A stretch of DNA of 64,000 nucleotides from Alphaproteobacteria bacterium (GTDB lineage Bacteria; Pseudomonadota; Alphaproteobacteria; Rickettsiales; UBA1997): contig JAGKWR010000007.1 of assembly GCA_021151765.1 (NCBI GenBank), positions 30,964 through 94,963 on the forward strand, read 5' to 3'. The notes under the pieces were generated by a model. It was not told where the DNA came from and searched no databases. It worked only from the letters and a program-made list of their open reading frames with translations. Both the position numbers and the translations under genes were made by a program. Of this stretch, positions 1 through 8,930 are shown piece after piece; position 1 is the stretch's first letter, and each line of letters starts with the position of its first letter.

Positions 1-1
1 T

Positions 2-955
2 GGCAAAATCGATGCCGCGATTAAAATTCTGCAAGATAAAGGCTTGATTTACGTTGGTAAATTGGAAGCACCAAAAACTGAGAAAGGCGTCGGTGCTTTG
101 CCTGAAGGTTATGACGACAAAGATCAAACTTTATTCGCTTCGAGCAAATTTGGCGATGATCAAGATCGCGTTGTTAAAAAAGCTGATAACACACCAACTT
201 ATCTCGCTGGCGACATTGCTTATTCATTGAGCAAATTCGAACGCGGCGCTACAAAATTCATCATGCCACTTGGTTACGATCACGCTGGTTACGTTAAAAG
301 ACTTAACGCCGTTGTTGAAGCTTTGACGAATAAACAAGCGCAATTGAAAGTTATTTTGTGCCAAATGGTTAAATTCGTAAAAAACGGCGAACCTTTGAAA
401 ATGTCCAAACGCGCTGGCAACTTTATCACCGCACGTGAAGTGATTGACGAAGTTGGCGCTGACGCTTTGCGCTTCATCATGTTGACTCGTAAAAATGACG
501 CTCCTTTCGATTTCGATTTAGCCAAAGTAATTGAACAATCGCGCGATAATCCAATTTTCTACGTGCAATATGCCCACGCAAGATGTTGCTCAGTTTTAAG
601 ACAAAACAACACCGAAATTAGTAACGCCAAGATTGAAGTTAATGAAGAAGTTTTGGTTCACTTAAAAGATGAAGCGGAGATTAATTTAATCAAAAAAATC
701 GCCAACTTCCCAAGAATTATTGAAATGGCCGCCGTAAATTTCGAACCGCATCGCATTGCTTTCTACTTGCAAGAACTTGCTGCCGAACTTCATTCACTTT
801 GGAGCAAAGGCTCTGAAAATCCCGATCTGAAATTCATCATCAAAGACAATTTGCAAGTTACGCAAGCGAGAATCTATTTAGTCAGCGCAGTTAAAAAAAT
901 TATTAACGAAGGATTAGCAATCTTTAATATCAAAGCTGTTGAAGAGATGAGATAA
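2..955 (+). CDS. argS: Arginyl-tRNA synthetase, C-terminal part (5' end outside window)
   Basis: Class I aminoacyl-tRNA synthetase that charges tRNA-Arg in the cytoplasm. The frame is open from base 2, so the gene begins upstream; about 317 codons are visible of a family usual of 550-590. The visible part holds the end of the Rossmann catalytic domain, including the signature LKMSKRAGN that closes the active site over ATP. It then has the helical DALR anticodon-binding domain, ending in a methionine-arginine C-terminus typical of ArgS. A TTG at 44 is inside the gene and is not a start. A SPOR-domain gene follows after a structured 124-base spacer; argS followed by a SPOR gene is a familiar alphaproteobacterial pairing. 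The HIGH motif lies outside the window. Confidence 0.97.
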   Translation, partial: GKIDAAIKILQDKGLIYVGKLEAPKTEKGVGALPEGYDDKDQTLFASSKFGDDQDRVVKKADNTPTYLAGDIAYSLSKFERGATKFIMPLGYDHAGYVKRLNAVVEALTNKQAQLKVILCQMVKFVKNGEPLKMSKRAGNFITAREVIDEVGADALRFIMLTRKNDAPFDFDLAKVIEQSRDNPIFYVQYAHARCCSVLRQNNTEISNAKIEVNEEVLVHLKDEAEINLIKKIANFPRIIEMAAVNFEPHRIAFYLQELAAELHSLWSKGSENPDLKFIIKDNLQVTQARIYLVSAVKKIINEGLAIFNIKAVEEMR

Positions 956-959
956 AAAA

Positions 960-1068
960 TAGGAATTAGGAAATTAGGAGTTAAAAATGAGGAATGATTG
1001 AAGTTCAATTCAATCATAATTTCCGCTTCCTAAATCCTAGTTCCTCATTCCTATTTTCCTAATTCCTA
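960..1068. repeat. Nested inverted repeat (three-tier hairpin) between argS and the SPOR gene
   Basis: Bases 960-973 (TAGGAATTAGGAAA) are exactly complementary to 1055-1068. Inside this, 986-994 (AATGAGGAA) pairs with 1041-1049. A third stem joins 995-1002 (TGATTGAA) to 1009-1016 with a 6-base loop. The whole spacer can therefore fold into one branched structure. It ends 12 bases before the next start codon. It could serve as a processing, attenuation or transcription-termination element. The stems are seen; the function is unknown. Confidence 0.6.
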
Positions 1069-1079
1069 ACACCTAACTT

Positions 1080-1916
1080 ATGGAAGATTTTGGTTACGTA
1101 AAAGATGAAAATAAACGCAACTTTTCGCAGACAATGCGCAAAGTCGCTTTGTCGTGCGCCACGCTTTTTTCGATTTCGTGCTTTATTTACGTAACAATCA
1201 GCGCGTATTACTATTTCTATGAAGAAGAAAATGGTGAGGTTGAGACCATAAAATCACCAGAAATGCCGATTAAAGTTATTGAAGCTGATCAAGTTGCCGT
1301 GCGCGATGAAGGCCCCAAAATTAATGACTCAATTTACGAAGATATTTTCGGTAATAAAAAAGAATCGTTGGAAAAAGTTGCACCAAAAATTCGTTTATCG
1401 CCACAACCAGCTCTTCCTCCAGTGGATAGCGAAAGCACACCAGCTTTTAACGAGAGTGAAGTCGCCATAGATAAAAATAAGAACGAAAATCCTAAAGCTG
1501 AAAAAACCGTCACAAACAAACAACAAAAAATTATTGTCTACAACGACAAACCAGACCAGTCATCACAAGACTTATTGTCGAAGAATAATTCCGCAAAAAC
1601 TGCTGATACGAAAAAGACCTTTTCCGATCAAAAACTTGATAAAGCTAAAAATGATAAAAGACATTACGTACGCGTTCAATTAGCGGCAATGACATCAAAA
1701 AAAGCAGCAGAAGATTATTGGAAAAAAGTTAGTTCCAATTCTCGTTTATTTTCCGGTTTAAAATCTGTCACCGAAGAAGTTGATTTAGGAAAAAAAGGAA
1801 CTTTTTATCGCTTACAAGTTGGCAATTTTTCTGATCAAGTTGACGCCGAAGATTTTTGCAAAAAATACACTTTGCAACTCAACAAAAGCAAAGCTGACTG
1901 CATCGTTGTTGAGTAA
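1080..1916 (+). CDS. SPOR-domain inner-membrane protein
   Basis: A 278-residue bitopic membrane protein. A short cytoplasmic N-terminus is followed by one membrane helix at about residues 23-47 (ALSCATLFSISCFIYV). A long lysine- and proline-rich periplasmic linker follows to about residue 190, and a C-terminal SPOR domain lies at about 196-277 (YVRVQLAAMTSKKAAEDYW). SPOR domains bind denuded peptidoglycan glycan strands and bring proteins to the division septum, so a role in cell-wall remodelling or division is inferred. Its position right after argS matches alphaproteobacterial gene order. There is no recognisable ribosome binding site before the ATG, as with most genes here. The linker is poorly conserved in such proteins and does not identify the exact orthologue. 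Confidence 0.88.
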   Translation: MEDFGYVKDENKRNFSQTMRKVALSCATLFSISCFIYVTISAYYYFYEEENGEVETIKSPEMPIKVIEADQVAVRDEGPKINDSIYEDIFGNKKESLEKVAPKIRLSPQPALPPVDSESTPAFNESEVAIDKNKNENPKAEKTVTNKQQKIIVYNDKPDQSSQDLLSKNNSAKTADTKKTFSDQKLDKAKNDKRHYVRVQLAAMTSKKAAEDYWKKVSSNSRLFSGLKSVTEEVDLGKKGTFYRLQVGNFSDQVDAEDFCKKYTLQLNKSKADCIVVE

Positions 1917-1937
1917 ATTGATACCACACTCAGCAGT

Positions 1938-2588
1938 TTAAACTTTATGAAATTGGCGAATTTGTTGAACTATTTCTTGATATTCTTCCACAACTTCTAC
2001 TTTTCCCAAAATCCAATCGTAAATTAACATATCATCTTCTTCGATAAATTGGTTGAACTTTTCTAAGTCAGAAATTTCGTCAATTTTTGCTTTAGCAAAT
2101 TCACCAATCAAAAAGTCGGTTTCTTTACAACCGCGATGAACAGAACGATAAATTAATTTTTTACGCAAAGCACTCACAGCTGACTCTTTTATTGTTAATA
2201 ATTCTTGCAACTGCGCAATCAAAACTTGTGCTTCTTGATTTTCATAAGTTTTGGCAGCCTCGCCCCAAACTGGTTTTGGAAAAGCAGCATCATTTTCAAA
2301 ACGAGCAATCACGTGAATATGAAGCTGACGCACGACATTTCCAAGTGCACCAATATTTAATTTATGTGGCGCGAATTTTTTTTGCAGAACTTCGCAAACC
2401 AAATTTATTTCACGCAAAATTTCGCTTTGAGTTGCAAAAGGCAGCGCTGTTAATTCCACTGCATTTTCCTCTCTTGGAACCAAAATCAACCACGGATAAT
2501 TGGCATTATTCATCAAAAGCACGCGGCAAATTTTAAGATCTGCAACGAAAAATGTATCGGCTTGTAACTTTGAATCGAGAATGAACAT
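1938..2588 (-). CDS. HIT-family hydrolase fused to SdhE (succinate dehydrogenase assembly factor)
   Basis: One 216-residue reading frame carries two proteins that are normally separate. Residues 1-135 are a HIT domain: NIGALGNVVRQLHIHVIAR includes the histidine triad region at H90 and H92 that hydrolyses or transfers dinucleoside polyphosphates and AMP conjugates. Residues 140-216 match SdhE/Sdh5 (DUF339), the small helical factor that helps attach FAD covalently to the succinate dehydrogenase flavoprotein. The RGxxE motif is present as RGCKE (152-156), followed by FLIGEFAKAKID and the DWILG tail. There is no stop or frame change between the halves. It is divergent from recN, with a structured AT-rich spacer. 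Domain calls are firm. Whether the fusion is cleaved, or links nucleotide chemistry to flavinylation, cannot be seen. Confidence 0.88.
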   Translation of the reverse strand: MFILDSKLQADTFFVADLKICRVLLMNNANYPWLILVPREENAVELTALPFATQSEILREINLVCEVLQKKFAPHKLNIGALGNVVRQLHIHVIARFENDAAFPKPVWGEAAKTYENQEAQVLIAQLQELLTIKESAVSALRKKLIYRSVHRGCKETDFLIGEFAKAKIDEISDLEKFNQFIEEDDMLIYDWILGKVEVVEEYQEIVQQIRQFHKV

Positions 2589-2675
2589 ATTTTAATTTTT
2601 GATTTTAGATTTCTTATTCTAAATTTTAGCAGTCAAATTAGCTCAATTAAAAATCAAAAATCAAAAATCTTTTCA

Positions 2676-4352
2676 GTGCTTAAATCTCTTGCCATCAACA
2701 ATATTGTTTTGATCGACAAAGCAGAAATTGAATTTAGTCGCGGCCTTTGTGTACTTAGCGGCGAAACCGGTTCTGGTAAATCAATTTTGCTTGACGCGCT
2801 TGGGCTGGCGATCGGTTTTCGTTCCAGTTTACGCTTAATCGGAAGTGAAGAAAATCGTGCGGCTGTCAGCGCTGAATTTGATTTATCGAAAAATTCTACC
2901 TGTAAAAATTTACTTAAAGAACACGAATTGCTTGATATTGAAAGCAATAATTCGCTGCGCATTCGCCGTATTATTAGCGAGAATGGTAATAAAGTTTACG
3001 TAAATGATATTGCCGTTGGCGTTAATTTATTGAGCCAGATTGGTGAAACTTTAATCGAAATTCACGGCCAACATGACAGCAGAGGACTTCTTAATTCAAG
3101 CTTTCACGGCCAAATTTTAGATGACTTTGCTGAAAATAATGAACTGCTCAAATCGCTACAAAAAATTTACCAGCAATTCAAACAAACCGAAGAAAAAATT
3201 GCCGAAATAAAAGATAAAAAAGAACAAGCCGAACGGGAAAAAGATTATCTCGAATTTGTTATAAAAGAACTTTCGCACGCTGACGTTAAAATTGGCGAAG
3301 AAGCCGAGTTAGCCAGTAAAAAAGATCAGCTGCAAGCTAAAGAAAAAATCATCAATTTCTTGTCTGATCTAAAAAATAATCTGGTTGAAGCCAATTCTAA
3401 TCTAGCTTTGTCACAAAAAGTTGTGATTCGTAACAATAATTTGATTAGCAATTATTTAGCTAATGAGTCGGAAAATTTTGAAAAATTGAGCGAAAAAATT
3501 GATCAACAAAATGTCGAGCTAGAAGAAGCGATTCGTAATATCGAAAGCATTACGCGCGATTTAAACAATTTTGAAGAAACATTAGAACAAGTTGAAGAAA
3601 GATTATTTTTTATTCGTGGTTTAGCGCGCAAATTCAACACTTCTACCGATGAGCTTGCCAAAATAATTAGCGATGCTGAAGAAAAGTTAGAATTACTACG
3701 CAACGAAAAACAATTCAGCAATAAGCTCGAAGAAGAGTCGCGCCAACTGCTTACACAATATCATCAAGTTGCTGCACAACTTAGCAAAAAACGTCAAGAA
3801 TCTGCCATAGTTTTAGCGCAAAAAGTTGAAGAAGAATTACGCTTTTTGAAAATGGAAGGAGTTAAATTTCAAGTTGAGCTCAATAGTAATTCGCAACAAA
3901 TTTCAGCAACTGGTTACGAAAAACCACGTTTCTTGTCTTCAATTAACAAAACTAATTTCGACGAAATTATCAAAATCGCTTCCGGCGGTGAATTATCGCG
4001 TTTTATGTTAGCTCTGAAAGTTGCGATGATGAATGTTAAAACTACACCAACGATGATTTTTGATGAAATCGACACAGGAATTGGCGGACAAACTGCTGAT
4101 GCTGTTGGAAAACGTTTAAAAGCTTTGGCAAAAAATGTGCAGATTTTAGTTGTAACACATCAACCGCAAATTGCTGCTAAAGCTGATCTGCATTTCAAAA
4201 TCAGTAAATCCAACGTTGCTGAAAAAGTTAAAACTGCTGTTACAAAACTTGATAACGATGCGCGAGAAAATGAAATCGCCAGAATGTTATCTGGAGAACA
4301 AATCAGCAAAGAAGCTTTAGCAGCTGCACAAAGTTTGATAAGACAAGGCTAA
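2676..4352 (+). CDS. recN: DNA repair ATPase RecN
   Basis: An SMC-like ATPase of 558 residues, the usual length for RecN. It acts at double-strand breaks together with RecA. The Walker A motif GETGSGKS lies at about residues 29-36, next to the N-terminal AINNIVLIDKAEIEF strand. A long coiled-coil region occupies the middle (about 160-375). The ABC signature ASGGELSR and the Walker B/D-loop IFDEIDTGIGG sit near residues 435-465, and the H-loop is in VVTHQPQIAAKAD. The start is a GTG at 2676, with no in-frame ATG upstream that fits the family start. It is the first gene of a plus-strand run into virD4 and aroE, although the 68-base spacer to virD4 leaves shared transcription uncertain. Confidence 0.96.
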   Translation: MLKSLAINNIVLIDKAEIEFSRGLCVLSGETGSGKSILLDALGLAIGFRSSLRLIGSEENRAAVSAEFDLSKNSTCKNLLKEHELLDIESNNSLRIRRIISENGNKVYVNDIAVGVNLLSQIGETLIEIHGQHDSRGLLNSSFHGQILDDFAENNELLKSLQKIYQQFKQTEEKIAEIKDKKEQAEREKDYLEFVIKELSHADVKIGEEAELASKKDQLQAKEKIINFLSDLKNNLVEANSNLALSQKVVIRNNNLISNYLANESENFEKLSEKIDQQNVELEEAIRNIESITRDLNNFEETLEQVEERLFFIRGLARKFNTSTDELAKIISDAEEKLELLRNEKQFSNKLEEESRQLLTQYHQVAAQLSKKRQESAIVLAQKVEEELRFLKMEGVKFQVELNSNSQQISATGYEKPRFLSSINKTNFDEIIKIASGGELSRFMLALKVAMMNVKTTPTMIFDEIDTGIGGQTADAVGKRLKALAKNVQILVVTHQPQIAAKADLHFKISKSNVAEKVKTAVTKLDNDARENEIARMLSGEQISKEALAAAQSLIRQG

Positions 4353-4420
4353 CGAATGTTTGATTTATTTAAATTTGAAAAATAATTTCATTAACGACTT
4401 ACATTTCATTTTAAATTACA

Positions 4421-6241
4421 ATGTCCGCTAAAGATAACCCATTACTTCGACATTCCAGAAATTTTGTTATTATTACCCTGCTAATCGTACTGGTTATTGC
4501 TGCTTGTTTTTATCTGACCGGTACTTTGGTTTTAGTTACAATTTCAGGTAAATGGGAAATTATCAAAGCTTACTGCAAACTGCCAATCCACAAACAATTT
4601 ATCTATTTGACTAAAGTCTTAGATACTTACTGGAGTTTTTATTTCAAAAATTCGGCAAAACTTAAACTCGAAAGTTACAATTTTTTCATTCTTAAACTTT
4701 GGGTCACAAGTTTATTACCGTACAGCATGTTAATCTCAGCTTGTTGGATTTTCCGCGCACCTTTAATGGATTGGCGTCCTTTCAAAAAGCCTGAGTCAAT
4801 TCACGGTGACGCCAAATGGGCTTCAGACAAAGACATCAAAAAAATGGGTTTACGTTCCAAAAGCGGTGTTTTGCTTGGCATGTACAAAAAGAAAATGTTG
4901 ATCGCTGATGGTTTCCAACACATTTTATTATTTGCACCGACAGGTTCTGGTAAAGGTGTGGGCTTCGTAATTCCTAATTTATTGTTCTGGCAAGATTCAG
5001 TTATTGTTCACGATATTAAATTAGAAAACTACGAACTCACTTCTGGCTGGCGTCGCAACCACATGAAACAAAAAGTATTTTTGTGGAACCCAGCTGATCC
5101 CGACGGCGTTTCGCATTGCTACAATCCGATGGATTGGATCAGTAAAAAACCTGGGCAAATGGTAGATGACGTACAAAAAATTTGTAACTTTTTGCTTCCC
5201 GAACAAGAATTTTGGCAAAACGAAGCGCGCGCACTTTTAACTGGCGTCATGCTTTATTTAGTTGCTGCAGAAGACAAACCAGCAACTTTGGGTGAAGTTG
5301 TTCGCACGCTAAGAAACGACGACGTAGTTTATAATTTAGCCGTAGTTTTGGATACGATGGGTAAGAAAATTCACCCAGTTTCTTACATGAATATCGCTTC
5401 TTATTTGCAAAAACCCGACAAAGAACGCGGTTCCGTAACTTCAACTGCCAACTCATCTCTCGAGCTTTGGGCCAACCCTTTGATTGACACTACAACTGCA
5501 ACTTCTGACTTCAACTTACACAAATTCAAAATCACACCGCACACTACTTATGTTGGTTTAACTCCCGACAACATCACGCGTTTGAAGCCTTTGATGAGTA
5601 TGTTTTATCAGCAATGCGCTGCATTCTTCACTGCTCACATGCCGCGTCCTGATGAAAAATTCGGCGTTTTGATGCTGATGGACGAGTTTCCAACTCTTGG
5701 TAAAATGGAACAATTCTTGGCCGGTATCGCCTACTTCCGTGGTTACAAAGTGCGTTTGTTTTTGATTATTCAAGATACTGAACAGCTGAAAGGTATTTAC
5801 GAAGAAAGTGGTATGAACTCATTTTTGTCAAACTCAACTTATCGTATCACTTTCGCGGCGAATAACATGGAAACTGCTAATTTGATTTCACAACTTTTGG
5901 GAAATAAATCCGCAGATCAGATTTCTTATAATAAACCAAAATATCTCGACTTAAATCCTGGAGCGCGTTCGCTCCACGTTTCAGCAACGCAGCGTGCTTT
6001 GCTTTTACCGCAAGAAGTTATTCAATTACCACGTGAAGATCAGATTATTTTGATCGAATCTCAGCCACCAATTCGCGCTAAAAAAATCTTCTACTTTAAA
6101 GATAAATTCTTCACTAAACGCTTGAAGAAACAAATCAAAATCCCGGTACAAAAACCTTATATGCCAGACATTGCAAAACGTGGTGGCGGTGATGCTGCCA
6201 AAGATGCTAACGGATCAGGCGGCGGTCAAATAGGAAACTAA
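4421..6241 (+). CDS. virD4: Type IV secretion coupling ATPase VirD4/TraG family
   Basis: A 606-residue inner-membrane ATPase that hands substrates to a type IV secretion channel. Two N-terminal membrane segments lie at about residues 17-40 and 90-108. The nucleotide-binding core follows, with Walker A APTGSGKGVGF (172-182) and Walker B LMLMDEFPTLGK (near 415). The conserved GGQ-type region is replaced by the usual VirD4 features LSNSTYRITFAANN and LLPQEVIQLP. The C-terminus is lysine- then glycine-rich and probably takes part in substrate binding. In Rickettsia the homologue lies beside virB8-virB11. Here its neighbours are recN and aroE and no other vir gene is in the window. A secretion role is inferred from family; both ankyrin proteins in the window are plausible cargo but nothing here proves it. 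Confidence 0.95.
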   Translation: MSAKDNPLLRHSRNFVIITLLIVLVIAACFYLTGTLVLVTISGKWEIIKAYCKLPIHKQFIYLTKVLDTYWSFYFKNSAKLKLESYNFFILKLWVTSLLPYSMLISACWIFRAPLMDWRPFKKPESIHGDAKWASDKDIKKMGLRSKSGVLLGMYKKKMLIADGFQHILLFAPTGSGKGVGFVIPNLLFWQDSVIVHDIKLENYELTSGWRRNHMKQKVFLWNPADPDGVSHCYNPMDWISKKPGQMVDDVQKICNFLLPEQEFWQNEARALLTGVMLYLVAAEDKPATLGEVVRTLRNDDVVYNLAVVLDTMGKKIHPVSYMNIASYLQKPDKERGSVTSTANSSLELWANPLIDTTTATSDFNLHKFKITPHTTYVGLTPDNITRLKPLMSMFYQQCAAFFTAHMPRPDEKFGVLMLMDEFPTLGKMEQFLAGIAYFRGYKVRLFLIIQDTEQLKGIYEESGMNSFLSNSTYRITFAANNMETANLISQLLGNKSADQISYNKPKYLDLNPGARSLHVSATQRALLLPQEVIQLPREDQIILIESQPPIRAKKIFYFKDKFFTKRLKKQIKIPVQKPYMPDIAKRGGGDAAKDANGSGGGQIGN

Positions 6242-6250
6242 AATAGATTT

Positions 6251-7102
6251 ATGAAAGAAATTCGCGCCGCAGTTATAGGCGATCCGATCAAACATTCTTT
6301 ATCACCAAAAATTCATACTTTTTTGCTTGAGGAATATGGAATCAATGGCACTTACATTCCAATTCAAGTAAGCAAAGAAGAATTAAGTAACTGTGTTAAA
6401 CATCTAGTAGACAGTGAATTTGCTGGCTTCAACGTAACTTTACCACACAAAGAAGCGATTTTTAAACTTTGTGATTTCACTAGCAAAACTGCACAATTAA
6501 CTGGCGCAGTAAATACCGTAATTGTCACTGCTGACAAAAAACTTTTTGGTCATAATTCTGATGCCGAAGGTTTTTTAAATAATTTGGCCAAAACTTATCC
6601 CGACTTTTCTTTGAAAAATAAAACCGCTTTCGTTGTTGGCGCTGGAGGAGCAGCTCGCGCTTTAGTTTACGCTTTAATTAAATCTGAAGTTAGTCGCGTT
6701 ATAATTACCAACCGTAATTTTGATCGTGCCCAAGAACTAATCAAAAATTTCCGCGAATTTGCCGATTCAAAAAACTGTCAATTGCAGTTTATGTCACATC
6801 AAGATTTTACTGATAATCTCAATCAGTGCGATTTTCTCACCAATTCCACTTCACTTGGAATGGATGGACAACAAGCTTTAGATCTTGATCTTACTAATCT
6901 CAAAAAAGACGCAGTAGTTTACGATATTGTTTACAAACCTTTAATTACCAATTTACTAAGTGATGCTGAAAAACGCGGTAATCGGATTGTCACTGGAATT
7001 GGCATGTTAATTCAACAAGCTTTAGTTGGCTTCGAAGCGTGGTTTAAACACAAACCAGAAACGCCAGAAATTCAAAAACTTTACGACAACATTCTTCTTT
7101 GA
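6251..7102 (+). CDS. aroE: Shikimate dehydrogenase
   Basis: The NADPH-dependent enzyme that reduces 3-dehydroshikimate to shikimate in aromatic amino acid and folate precursor synthesis. The 283 residues match the family length. The substrate-binding motif is GDPIKHSLSPKIH at 9-21, and the catalytic lysine is in NVTLPHKE. The dinucleotide-binding GAGGAARA begins the C-terminal Rossmann domain, and GIGMLIQQALVGFE closes the protein. It starts 9 bases after virD4 and is followed 7 bases later by the LapA-like gene, so these three are probably co-transcribed. No other aro gene is nearby. Rickettsia species lack the shikimate pathway, so its presence indicates broader biosynthetic capacity in this organism. 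Confidence 0.96.
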   Translation: MKEIRAAVIGDPIKHSLSPKIHTFLLEEYGINGTYIPIQVSKEELSNCVKHLVDSEFAGFNVTLPHKEAIFKLCDFTSKTAQLTGAVNTVIVTADKKLFGHNSDAEGFLNNLAKTYPDFSLKNKTAFVVGAGGAARALVYALIKSEVSRVIITNRNFDRAQELIKNFREFADSKNCQLQFMSHQDFTDNLNQCDFLTNSTSLGMDGQQALDLDLTNLKKDAVVYDIVYKPLITNLLSDAEKRGNRIVTGIGMLIQQALVGFEAWFKHKPETPEIQKLYDNILL

Positions 7103-7109
7103 TTAAATT

Positions 7110-7403
7110 ATGCTCAAATTCATTAAATCTTTATTCGGCTTTACCAAATCTATTATCCTCACAATTTTATTGATTTGTTTGGTAGTTTTTATGGTCAGTA
7201 ATCGTGATGTCATAACAATTCACACTCATCCTTTGCCTTTTGAAATCGAGTCACGCGTTTATTTAGTAATGCTGTTTTTCTTCTTATTTGGCATGTCTTT
7301 TGGTTTTCTTGCTTTCTCAAAAAATTTGATCGAAAAAACCATCGCTAACTTTAAAAATCGTCTAAAAATTAAGAAGTTGGAAAAAGAGATCACGAAAAAC
7401 TAG
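7110..7403 (+). CDS. LapA-domain (DUF1049) small membrane protein
   Basis: A 97-residue protein with two membrane helices at about 12-30 and 47-70. Between them is the pattern VSNRDVITIHTHPLPFEIESRV, typical of LapA-domain proteins, where a short loop with paired asparagine/arginine precedes a strand and a second helix. A basic, coiled C-terminal tail (KNRLKIKKLEKEITKN) follows. In enterobacteria LapA takes part in controlling lipopolysaccharide synthesis; in alphaproteobacteria the family is common but not characterised. It lies 7 bases after aroE and 133 bases before nusA, in the place where rimP is often found. It is not a RimP fragment. The family call rests on length, topology and loop pattern. 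Confidence 0.7.
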   Translation: MLKFIKSLFGFTKSIILTILLICLVVFMVSNRDVITIHTHPLPFEIESRVYLVMLFFFLFGMSFGFLAFSKNLIEKTIANFKNRLKIKKLEKEITKN

Positions 7404-7406
7404 AGT

Positions 7407-7491
7407 CTGCTGTTGATTTAAAAGTTTAGCTAAATAAAGTTCATGACTCTCATCTCATTTTGGATCCTGCACTTCATAATCAAATCAGCAG
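7407..7491. repeat. Long-range inverted repeat upstream of nusA
   Basis: CTGCTGTTGATTT at 7407-7419 can pair with AAATCAGCAG at 7482-7491, with a small bulge. The pairing encloses most of the spacer between the LapA-like gene and nusA. It may be part of the nusA leader or an end of the upstream transcript. No uridine tract follows, so a simple terminator is unlikely. Confidence 0.4.
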
Positions 7492-7536
7492 TTTCACTCA
7501 ATTAAATAACAATTTAACTCTTAACTAAAACCGAAT

Positions 7537-8826
7537 ATGGCAAGTAATCTTACTGTAATGGGTAACAAAGAAATTTTGCTCGTTGCTGAAAATATCGCTC
7601 ATGAAAAAGGCATCGCTGTTCAAGAAGTTGTAGGCGCTATGGAAGAAGGTATCAAACTTGCCGCAAAGAAGAAATACGGTACTCACTTAGAGATTGAATG
7701 CAAAATCGATAAAAAAACTGGTCAAATCAAGTTATACAATAACCTTGAAATCGTTGAAAACGACAACGCTGAAGGATTCGATGTTAGAACTCACATAACT
7801 TTAAAACATGCAAAACAAGAAGATGCAGAAGCTGAGGTTGGTGGTTTTATTGCTCAAGAACTTCCACCAATCGACTTAAATCGTATTGTTGCTCAAGTCG
7901 CTCGTAATGAAATTATCAAAAAAGTTAAAGAAGCTGAGAAAAATAAAGAATACAACGAATTCAAAGATCGTATTGGTGAAATCGTAAGTGCTTCAGTTAA
8001 AAAGGTTGGTCTCAAAAATATCGTTATGGAAGTTGATGGCTACGAGGCAGTTATTCATGAAAGCGGCTTAATTCCAAGAGAAACTTTTAGAGTTGGCGAT
8101 CGTATGCGTGTCTATGTTGAAGATGTCCGTCAAGAACCACATGGCGCACAAATCTTCTTGTCCCGTACTCACCCACAGTTCTTGGTTCGTTTGTTTGAAC
8201 AAGAAGTTCCAGAACTTTATGACGGAAATATCCTAGTTAAAGCAGTATCGCGTGATCCAGGATCTCGTGCTAAGATAGCTATTTATTCACGACGTGATGA
8301 CATTGATATTATCGGTTCATTTATTGGTATTCGTGGAAATCGCGTACAATCAGTTAGCTCTGAACTTCGCGGTGAAAAAATCGATATTATTAAATGGTCA
8401 CCTAATATCGCTGAATTAGTTGTAAGTTCCCTTACTCCTGCGAAAGTCAGCAAAGTTGTAGTTGATGAAGAAAATAACCTAATTGAAGTTGTAGTTGCTG
8501 AAGATCAACTCAGTTTAGCAATTGGTCGTGGCGGTCAAAACGTAAAGTTAGCTTCAAAAATTGTCGGATACAAAATAGACGTCATGACTGATGAACAAGA
8601 ATCTGTTCGTAGAAAAACTGAATTCTCACAAGCTTCTAAAGCTTTTGTAGAAGCTTTAGACGTTGAAGAAATGATCGCAGATCTTTTAGCTGCCGAAGGT
8701 TTCTTAACTGTAGAAGAACTTGCTGAAGCAGAAGTTTCAGAAATCCAAGCTATTGAAGGTTTTGACGAAGAAATCGCCAAAGAAATCAAACGTCGTGCTG
8801 AAGAGTACTTACAAAAAACTGCATAG
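7537..8826 (+). CDS. nusA: Transcription termination/antitermination factor NusA
   Basis: An RNA polymerase-binding factor that modulates pausing, termination and antitermination. The 429 residues are laid out as follows: N-terminal RNAP-binding domain (about 10-130), S1 domain (about 135-205, GEIVSASVKKVG), KH1 and KH2 (about 230-345, including IGIRGNRVQ and AIGRGGQNVKLA), and one C-terminal helix-hairpin-helix acidic repeat (about 365-425, VEEMIADLLAAEGFLTVEELAE). It is shorter than the E. coli protein, which has two acidic repeats. infB follows after a structured 104-base spacer. The usual rimP upstream and ylxR downstream are absent here. The ATG lacks a clear ribosome binding site. Confidence 0.97.
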   Translation: MASNLTVMGNKEILLVAENIAHEKGIAVQEVVGAMEEGIKLAAKKKYGTHLEIECKIDKKTGQIKLYNNLEIVENDNAEGFDVRTHITLKHAKQEDAEAEVGGFIAQELPPIDLNRIVAQVARNEIIKKVKEAEKNKEYNEFKDRIGEIVSASVKKVGLKNIVMEVDGYEAVIHESGLIPRETFRVGDRMRVYVEDVRQEPHGAQIFLSRTHPQFLVRLFEQEVPELYDGNILVKAVSRDPGSRAKIAIYSRRDDIDIIGSFIGIRGNRVQSVSSELRGEKIDIIKWSPNIAELVVSSLTPAKVSKVVVDEENNLIEVVVAEDQLSLAIGRGGQNVKLASKIVGYKIDVMTDEQESVRRKTEFSQASKAFVEALDVEEMIADLLAAEGFLTVEELAEAEVSEIQAIEGFDEEIAKEIKRRAEEYLQKTA

Positions 8827-8843
8827 CTTTACTTATGATTTGG

Positions 8844-8924
8844 TCATTTAGCATTTAACATTTGGTGCTTTGTGATCTACCTCTTTGAGGTATTACAAAT
8901 GTTGAATGATTAAATGCTAATTGA
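8844..8924. repeat. Nested inverted repeat between nusA and infB
   Basis: AACATTTG (8857-8864) pairs with CAAATGTT (8896-8903). An outer segment, TCATTTAGCATTTA (8844-8857), is largely complementary to 8911-8924. A small inner hairpin ACCTCTTTGAGGT (8879-8891) sits between the arms. The arrangement is like the other nested hairpins in this window but the sequence is unrelated. It may tune nusA/infB mRNA processing or termination. Confidence 0.5.
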
Positions 8925-8930
8925 CTAAAA

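Noticed and set aside
955..1080. CRISPR-like repeat from the recurring AGGAATTAGG words
   Set aside because: The copies are imperfect, unequally spaced and mostly complementary to each other; they make a hairpin, not an array.
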